DNA from: CAZBLP01 sp964492825
Lineage (GTDB): Bacteria > DYJV01
Assembly (NCBI GenBank): GCA_964492825.1
Contig: CAZBLP010000038.1
Span: 1-20,660, forward strand
Length of the DNA stretch: 20,660 nucleotides
Direction: 5' to 3'
The first letter of the stretch is position 1; every line of letters starts with the position of its first letter. This document shows, piece by piece, positions 15,547 to 20,660 of the stretch. The position numbers and the translations under genes are program-made. Below the pieces are notes generated by a model, which searched no databases, was not told the origin of the DNA, and saw only the letters and a program-made list of their open reading frames with translations.

Positions 15547-17040
15547 TTATTTAAAAAATTCTTTAACAACATCAGCATCGCTGAAATATTTTTTTTCTTT
15601 TCCAACTATCTGATAATTTTCATGACCTTTACCGGCAATTAAAACTATATCTTCTTTTTTCATTAATTTAAGGCACATTTTAATAGCATCTTTCCTGTTG
15701 GGAATAACTCTGTAATTTTTATTATCGATGATTTTTTCATCTATTGCTTTGTTCACGCCTTCAAGAATATTATCAATAATCAACAAAGGATCCTCAGTTC
15801 TTGGATTATCAGAAGTAACTACCAGATAATCACTGAATTTTGCAGCACTATATCCCATAACAGGTCTTTTGCTTTTATCTCTGTCACCTCCACAGCCAAA
15901 TACAGTAATTATTTTTCCTTTTTTGTTCTTTAATTTATTTAAATTTATTAAAACTTTTTCCAATGCATCTGGTGTATGTGCATAATCAACGAAGATATTT
16001 GTATCTGGAATAGGCTTTTCCAATCTTCCTGGAATGACAATTTTTTGTGTAAAACTTTTTTCAATTGTTTTAATATCAAGTTTTAAAATATATGCAGCTA
16101 AAATTGATGCTAATATGTTGTAGATATTATGTTCTCCAATTAAATTTGTTTCAATGTCAATAATTTCGCTTTTTAAATTTATTTTTATTTTTGTTTTATT
16201 TAAGCTCAAATCATAATTTTCAGTAAAAATATCAGCAGCCCTGTTATTCAGGCTATATGTAAAAATAGAAATATCAGGATGAATTTCTTTAATTAATTTT
16301 TTGCCATATTTGTCATCTATGTTTATAATGGCGTATTTTATCTTTTTACTGCTTTTCAAAAGTATTTCAGTAAAAAATCTTTTTTTTGCATTGAAATAAT
16401 TATCAATGGTTTTATGGTAATCAAGATGTTCAGGTGACAAATTAGTGAAAATTCCCAGATCAAACGCAAGATAATCAATTCTGCTTAAATCTGCTCCATG
16501 AGACGAAACTTCAAGAGCAACATTTTTGCAACCTTGTTTCATAGAGTTTTTTATAAATTTATTAATATCACATGACATTGGAGTTGTATTTTCAGCATGA
16601 AGCATATAGTTGTTGAATCTGTAATTTATGGTGCCTATTACCCCTGTAAATGGAACTATTTTTTCAAGAATATATGAAATAGTAGTTTTGCCGTTAGTAC
16701 CGGTTATGCCGATTAAATTAATTTTTTCAGAAGGAAAATTATAAAATTTATTGCAAAGATAACTATAAACTTTCCTTGAGTTTAAAACTTTCATAAAAGT
16801 AATATCTGAAAACCTGCTTGCATCTATACCAACCCCGGCTTCATAAATTATACATACAGCACCATTGTTTATTGCATTTTCTATAAACTTATGGCCATCT
16901 GATTCAAACCCTCTAATAGCTACGAAAATATAATTTTCCCCACACTTCCTTGAATCACAGGAAATACCTTGAATCTCAATATCAAGATTTCCGAATAAAA
17001 TTTCATACTTAATTTCAGCAATAAGCTCTTTTAATTTCAC
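15547..17040 (-). CDS. murE: UDP-MurNAc-L-Ala-D-Glu--meso-2,6-diaminopimelate ligase
   Basis: Adds the third stem residue of peptidoglycan. The 497-aa protein shows the ATP loop GTNGKTT (114-120), ENTTPMSCD, EVSSHGADLSRIDYLAFD, NLSPEHLDYH, NAKK with carbamylated Lys219, PGRLEKP, VDYAHTPDAL and GKGHENYQ. DNPR at 411-414 is the signature of enzymes using meso-diaminopimelate rather than lysine, which predicts mDAP-type peptidoglycan. The start is GTG at 17040-17038; its last-read base is shared with the ftsI stop (TAGTG), with GGGGAAG upstream. This 1-nt overlap implies translational coupling. A run of eight A (minus strand) falls just after the essential Lys codon. Confidence 0.97.
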   Translation of the reverse strand: MKLKELIAEIKYEILFGNLDIEIQGISCDSRKCGENYIFVAIRGFESDGHKFIENAINNGAVCIIYEAGVGIDASRFSDITFMKVLNSRKVYSYLCNKFYNFPSEKINLIGITGTNGKTTISYILEKIVPFTGVIGTINYRFNNYMLHAENTTPMSCDINKFIKNSMKQGCKNVALEVSSHGADLSRIDYLAFDLGIFTNLSPEHLDYHKTIDNYFNAKKRFFTEILLKSSKKIKYAIINIDDKYGKKLIKEIHPDISIFTYSLNNRAADIFTENYDLSLNKTKIKINLKSEIIDIETNLIGEHNIYNILASILAAYILKLDIKTIEKSFTQKIVIPGRLEKPIPDTNIFVDYAHTPDALEKVLINLNKLKNKKGKIITVFGCGGDRDKSKRPVMGYSAAKFSDYLVVTSDNPRTEDPLLIIDNILEGVNKAIDEKIIDNKNYRVIPNRKDAIKMCLKLMKKEDIVLIAGKGHENYQIVGKEKKYFSDADVVKEFFK

Positions 17041-18947
17041 TAAACTTCCCCAAAATAGAATATGATTTTCCCATTTTTTTTTGCTATCTTTTTTACAAAA
17101 CCAGAGCCTTTAAATTCAAAGTTTTTAATTTGTTTTTTCTCTAATATAGTTAAAACTTCTTTTTTAGAAAGACCTTTAAAACCGGTATCTTCTTTTCTGG
17201 CAATGTATGTTCTTTTATTATATTTTTGATTATCTTTTTGCTCAACGAATTTTTTTACAGAATCTATACTGAAAAAGGGTATAATCTCTTCTGATATTTT
17301 TTTAAAAATTGGGCAAACAACATTACTTGCATAATATCCATTTTTAGGTTTTTCAATTATGAGTAACATTAGGCATTTTGGATTCTTTGCAGGGAAAAAT
17401 CCAATAAAAGATGAAATGTAATTCTTTTTTAAATAGCCTCTTCCATTTGGATTGGGAATCTGTGCAGTACCTGTTTTACCACCTATTTTAATATACTTTA
17501 TTTTAGTTTTTCTCCCGGTTCCCTTTTCCACAACATCAGTTAAAATCTCTTTAATTTTATTTGAAGTTTTTTTTGAAATAACCCTTTTTTTCACTAATTT
17601 TTTATTTTTAAAAACAGTTTTTCCTGTTTGAGAAATTATTTCATCAACTACAAATGGTCTAAGCAAGAAACCGCCGTTAATCAAAGCTGAATATGCTGTT
17701 GCCAATTGAATAGGTGTTACTGCTATACCTTGTCCAAAAGCCATTGTAGCATGAGTAACTGCTGAAAATTTTTTCAAAGGGATTACTATACCTTTTTCTT
17801 CACCAGGTAGCTGAATGCCTGTGTATTCTCCGAAACCAAAAGTTTTGAAAATATCATATATGGTTTTTCTGCCTAAATAATCTGCAATCTGAACCATACC
17901 TATATTACTTGAACGTATTAAAATTTGTTTAATATTTAAAATACCTCTAATCCCATGATCATGAACATCCATTAACCTTTTAAATCTGTAATAACCGTTG
18001 AAAATGTCATATTCCCAGTCAAGGTCTATCATTCGTTTATTTAAAGCCCATGAAATTATCAGAGGTTTCACAGTTGAACCAGGTTCATAATTTAAACTAA
18101 GGGCGAGGTTTTTGTAATTTTTTGAAGGGAACCTGTAATAATAATTGGGATTAAAATGAGGATATGATGCCATGGCTATAATTTTCCCTGAAGATGGCTC
18201 CATAACAACTGCAGCTGCTCTCTGGGCTTCAAAGTTTTTAACCCATAACTCAATTTCATTTTCTATTATACTTTGAATACCTATATCAATAGTTAATTTT
18301 ACGGAATTACCTTTAGCTCTGTCATAATTCTTTTTAAAGATTATAGAAGTTGGCCTGTTTTTAGCATCCACCATTATGGGAATTTTTACTTCTTTTCCCT
18401 TTAAATCCTGATCGTATTTATACTCAATGCCTGATGCTCCGTTATTGTCTATGTTACAAAAGCCTATCAGATTGGAAGCTATTTCATTATAGGGATAAAA
18501 TCTTCTGTATTCTTCCAAAAAACCTATTCCTGACAAATGTAATTTTTTAATTTCTGAAGATATTTTTTTTGATACTTTTCTTTTTAACCATACAAACTTT
18601 TTTTTGCTTGAGACCTTTCGCAATATTACTTTTTTAGGGATATCCAATAATTGAGATAAAATTTTTACTTTGTTTTTATCAAACTTTCTTGGCTTAATAT
18701 ATATTGAGTCTGTTTTATTACTTAATGCCAGAATTTCTTCATTTTTATCAAGAATTTTACCTCTTTCACCATAAATAGTGAGTGTTTTAAGTATTTGTTT
18801 TTTATATCTTTTTTTTAGAAATTGAGAATAATCCGAATTTAATACCTGCATATAAGCGGCTTTTAGAAGTACTGCAATGCCAAAGACTATTATACAGAAG
18901 GATACAATATAGATTCTCCAATTGTCTCTGAATTTAATAAGCTTCAA
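17040..18947 (-). CDS. ftsI: Septal transpeptidase FtsI/PBP3 with C-terminal PASTA domain
   Basis: Class B penicillin-binding protein that cross-links septal peptidoglycan with FtsW. The 635-aa protein has one N-terminal membrane anchor (about 11-33), a dimerisation/pedestal region with GERGKILDKN (60-69), then the transpeptidase domain: S291-TVK294 (EPGSTVK), S346-S-N348 and K491-TG. A single PASTA-like repeat occupies about 585-635 (DTGFKGLSKKEVLTILEKK...). The start is TTG 18947, inside the last 14 nt of ftsL, with GAGG 9 nt upstream; the in-frame codons just before it (ATA, ATC, TTT, AGG) offer no ATG. murE starts on the stop codon. The Asn/Lys-rich pedestal (about 85-135) is poorly conserved. 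The PASTA tail resembles SpoVD/PBP2x architecture. Confidence 0.95.
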   Translation of the reverse strand: MKLIKFRDNWRIYIVSFCIIVFGIAVLLKAAYMQVLNSDYSQFLKKRYKKQILKTLTIYGERGKILDKNEEILALSNKTDSIYIKPRKFDKNKVKILSQLLDIPKKVILRKVSSKKKFVWLKRKVSKKISSEIKKLHLSGIGFLEEYRRFYPYNEIASNLIGFCNIDNNGASGIEYKYDQDLKGKEVKIPIMVDAKNRPTSIIFKKNYDRAKGNSVKLTIDIGIQSIIENEIELWVKNFEAQRAAAVVMEPSSGKIIAMASYPHFNPNYYYRFPSKNYKNLALSLNYEPGSTVKPLIISWALNKRMIDLDWEYDIFNGYYRFKRLMDVHDHGIRGILNIKQILIRSSNIGMVQIADYLGRKTIYDIFKTFGFGEYTGIQLPGEEKGIVIPLKKFSAVTHATMAFGQGIAVTPIQLATAYSALINGGFLLRPFVVDEIISQTGKTVFKNKKLVKKRVISKKTSNKIKEILTDVVEKGTGRKTKIKYIKIGGKTGTAQIPNPNGRGYLKKNYISSFIGFFPAKNPKCLMLLIIEKPKNGYYASNVVCPIFKKISEEIIPFFSIDSVKKFVEQKDNQKYNKRTYIARKEDTGFKGLSKKEVLTILEKKQIKNFEFKGSGFVKKIAKKNGKIIFYFGEV

Positions 18948-19209
18948 TATGATAAACCTCGTATAGTTTTGGGAGTCTTAATCCTAAATTTTTTTGTGCA
19001 TAATTTATAATTCTTTCAGGTGATGATAACTGTTTTTCCTGAATTTTAAGGCTTTTAATTTCGTTATTTAAAATTGTAAATTTTTCATATTCTCTATTAT
19101 GTTTGTATGACAACTCAGTATATGCTGAATTCAACAAAAGCATTGCCCATAATGTACCTATTAAAAAAAGTAGTATTATAAAAAAATCTAAATAATATCT
19201 AAATTTCAT
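18934..19209 (-). CDS. ftsL: Cell division protein FtsL (small bitopic)
   Basis: Small divisome protein that acts with a DivIC/FtsB partner and FtsQ to activate FtsW-FtsI. The 91-aa protein has a membrane segment at about 7-28 (LDFFIILLFLIGTLWAMLLL), a heptad-like coiled-coil region (about 30-62) and SSPERIINYAQKNLGLRLP, the typical FtsL/DivIC C-terminal motif. Sequence identity alone is weak in this family; the place between rsmH and ftsI makes the call. ATG 19209 overlaps rsmH by 11 nt, and the 3' end overlaps ftsI by 14 nt. No separate ftsB is seen in this window. Confidence 0.88.
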   Translation of the reverse strand: MKFRYYLDFFIILLFLIGTLWAMLLLNSAYTELSYKHNREYEKFTILNNEIKSLKIQEKQLSSPERIINYAQKNLGLRLPKLYEVYHIEAY

Positions 19210-20122
19210 TTATTACCTCTGCAACTCTGAGTTTTGCGCTTCTGCTCCTTCTGTTTTCCAAAATTTCATTTTCTTGAGGTACAATAGGTTTTTTAGTCAA
19301 TATCTTAATCCTCGCTACTTTGGAACAGTTGCAAATCATTACATCTTTGGGGCAAATACATGTTAAAGATTCATATTTAAATTTTTTTTTTACAATTCTG
19401 TCTTCTAATGAATGAAATGAAATAATTTGCAATCTTGCGCCAATTTTTAAGTAATCAAAGATTTTTGACAAAAAATTTGTTAATGAATCAAGTTCGCTAT
19501 TAATATAGATTCTTAGAGCCTGAAAGAATTTAGTTGCAGGATGAATTTTTCTGTTTCTGGTAAAATAATTTTTTTCTATAATCCCGGCAAGTTCTCTGCA
19601 AGTGAGGATTTCCTTATTTTTTCGATAATTTATTATTGCTTTTACAACTTTTCTGTTATTTCTGATTTCTCCGAATTTATAAAAAATATCGCTTAATCTT
19701 TTATCATCATAAGTATTGATTACGTCATAGGCGGATAGTTTGGAATTTCTGTCCATTCTCATGTCTAATTTAGCCTCGCTTTCAAATGAAAATCCCCTCT
19801 CCATATCGTCAATATGAAAGCTGCTTATTCCAAGATCAACAATAGCTCCATCAAGTTTACAATTCACAACTTCGTCAAATTTTGAAAAATCTATGTTAAA
19901 AAATTTAACTCTGTTATGGAAACTTTTTAATTTTTCTTTTGCAAGTTTTATTGCAAATTTATCTTTATCAAAGGCAGCTATTTTAACATTTTTGAATTTG
20001 TCTAAAATTGCTAATGAATGTCCTCCACCTCCAACTGTAAAATCAGCAATCAATTTTTCACTATCTTTTAAATATTCAAAATATTGTAGAACTTCGTTTA
20101 CAAGTACAGGTTTATGTTCCAC
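19199..20122 (-). CDS. rsmH: 16S rRNA (cytosine-1402-N4)-methyltransferase
   Basis: SAM-dependent methyltransferase acting on C1402 of 16S rRNA (formerly MraW). The 307-aa protein starts MEHKPVLVNEVL, the family N-terminus. It contains the SAM site DFTVGGGGHSLAIL (27-40), FDKD, DGAIVDLGISSFHID (91-105), GFSFESEAKLDMRMD (110-124), and ISFHSLEDRIVKKKF (234-248). CxC pairs (255/257 and 264/266) follow. The start is GTG 20122-20120, immediately abutting the mraZ stop (TAGGTG) with GGGG upstream, so coupling is likely. A run of ten A on the coding strand (19391-19382) encodes V244-K247 and is prone to slippage. Confidence 0.97.
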   Translation of the reverse strand: MEHKPVLVNEVLQYFEYLKDSEKLIADFTVGGGGHSLAILDKFKNVKIAAFDKDKFAIKLAKEKLKSFHNRVKFFNIDFSKFDEVVNCKLDGAIVDLGISSFHIDDMERGFSFESEAKLDMRMDRNSKLSAYDVINTYDDKRLSDIFYKFGEIRNNRKVVKAIINYRKNKEILTCRELAGIIEKNYFTRNRKIHPATKFFQALRIYINSELDSLTNFLSKIFDYLKIGARLQIISFHSLEDRIVKKKFKYESLTCICPKDVMICNCSKVARIKILTKKPIVPQENEILENRRSRSAKLRVAEVINEI

Positions 20123-20563
20123 CTATAACCCCAGTTCTGCAAGTGCTTCGCTATCCTGGAGCATTTCCTTGGCTTCTTCAAGTTCTTTATCCCATAGCTC
20201 TTTACTCCATATCTCAAACCTTGTTCCAACTCCTGCAAACAAAATTTCTTTATTAATATGGGCATATTCTCTGTGTTTTTGAGGAATTAAAATTCTGCCA
20301 AATTTGTCTAATTGACATTCTACTGCTGAGGAGATAACAAATCTTTGATACGCTTTTACTTCTTTTTTACTTTGTGGTAATTTGGAAACTTTGTTTAAAA
20401 TTTGTTCCCAGCTTTCAGGAGTATAGGCATAAAGACATCCGTCAAAATGGTTGCTAATGATAAGTGTGCTAAAATTTTTACTGGAAAGTACCTGCCTAAA
20501 CTGAGAAGGTACGCTTACTCTGCCTTTAGCATCTAATGTGTTTAAGAAATGTCCTGTAAACAT
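20123..20563 (-). CDS. mraZ: Transcriptional regulator MraZ
   Basis: DNA-binding regulator that heads the dcw cluster and, in studied species, binds repeats in its own promoter. The 146-aa protein has two AbrB/SpoVT-like swapped-hairpin domains with the paired signatures TLDAKGRVSVPSQFR (9-23) and QLDKFGRILIPQKHR. It is a ring-forming cytoplasmic protein in the family. ATG 20563 has AGAGGA upstream. The first gene of the run, it abuts rsmH with no gap. Candidate operator repeats lie 14-39 nt before the start codon, in line with autoregulation. Confidence 0.97.
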   Translation of the reverse strand: MFTGHFLNTLDAKGRVSVPSQFRQVLSSKNFSTLIISNHFDGCLYAYTPESWEQILNKVSKLPQSKKEVKAYQRFVISSAVECQLDKFGRILIPQKHREYAHINKEILFAGVGTRFEIWSKELWDKELEEAKEMLQDSEALAELGL

Positions 20564-20576
20564 TTTTCCTCTTTAT

Positions 20577-20602
20577 ACACTTTTTGCCACTTTTTACCAC
20601 CT
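20577..20602 (-). promoter_or_regulatory. Putative MraZ-binding repeats (operator)
   Basis: On the minus strand three adjacent 10-mers read GTGGTAAAAA, GTGGCAAAAA and GTGTATAAAG, with the GTG cores exactly 10 bp apart (plus-strand CAC at 20598-20600, 20588-20590 and 20578-20580). A degenerate fourth unit (AGAGG) overlaps the Shine-Dalgarno. Known MraZ operators are short GTG-containing boxes repeated at one helical turn before mraZ, for example GTGGG repeats in E. coli, so this fits autoregulation of the cluster. The binding itself is inferred. Confidence 0.75.
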
Positions 20603-20608
20603 TATTTA

Positions 20609-20637
20609 CTTTTACTTTTCTTTTTTTAAAAAGTCAA
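20609..20637 (-). promoter_or_regulatory. Candidate promoter of the dcw operon
   Basis: On the minus strand TTGACT (20637-20632; 5/6 match) is followed after 17 nt by TAAAAG (20614-20609; 4/6). The predicted start, near 20600, would lie at the edge of the MraZ repeats, so bound MraZ could block initiation. The spacer contains an A-rich tract. The -10 is weak and another promoter may lie beyond the window edge. Confidence 0.4.
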
Positions 20638-20660
20638 GTAAATTTATAAGTTTTTTTAGA

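Noticed and set aside
19893..20282. Plus-strand 129-codon frame spanning the rsmH-mraZ junction
   Set aside because: It is the antisense shadow of two well-supported genes; the Ser/Leu-rich product has no family features.

Overview
The window carries a complete division-and-cell-wall (dcw) cluster from a very AT-rich bacterium (about 30% G+C by eye; Lys/Asn/Ile-rich proteins). Every supported gene lies on the minus strand, so transcription runs from high to low coordinates. The likely host is a Gram-negative (diderm). It encodes FtsL, FtsQ, FtsA and FtsZ together, MurE has the DNPR signature of meso-diaminopimelate enzymes, and a lipoprotein membrane-fusion adaptor carries a TolC-docking motif. 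Gene order and base composition would suit a low-GC Deferribacterota-type lineage, but this is a weak taxonomic inference.

Layout in transcription order. (1) 20660-20563: promoter region with a putative MraZ operator made of 10-bp-spaced GTGG-like repeats. (2) 20563-3285: sixteen tightly packed genes, mraZ-rsmH-ftsL-ftsI-murE-murF-mraY-murD-ftsW-murG-murC-murB-ddl-ftsQ-ftsA-ftsZ. Most junctions overlap or are separated by 0-25 nt. The two larger gaps are mraY/murF (85 nt) and murB/ddl (91 nt). The murB/ddl gap is filled exactly by a possible 31-codon ORF. (3) 3199-2627: a single-gene unit encoding a rubredoxin-less ferritin-like diiron protein, with its own strong promoter and a clear intrinsic terminator. 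(4) 2545-1: a second operon with a TolC-type membrane-fusion lipoprotein, thymidylate kinase (tmk) and DNA polymerase III delta' (holB), the last cut by the window edge.

Functionally, MurB-MurC-MurD-MurE-MurF and Ddl make UDP-MurNAc-pentapeptide. MraY and MurG make lipid I and lipid II. FtsW (SEDS polymerase) and FtsI (transpeptidase) use lipid II at the septum. FtsL, FtsQ, FtsA and FtsZ scaffold the divisome. MraZ and RsmH are the usual regulator and 16S rRNA methyltransferase at the head of the cluster.

Most of the window is ordinary, conserved core genome. The points that merit a second look are the murB/ddl micro-ORF, the MraZ operator array, an Asn-to-Gln change in the FtsZ T7 loop, the adaptor with no pump gene beside it, and a run of non-ATG starts at the head of the operon. 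I saw no mobile element, CRISPR array, tRNA or rRNA, and no gene-free stretch longer than 300 bases.
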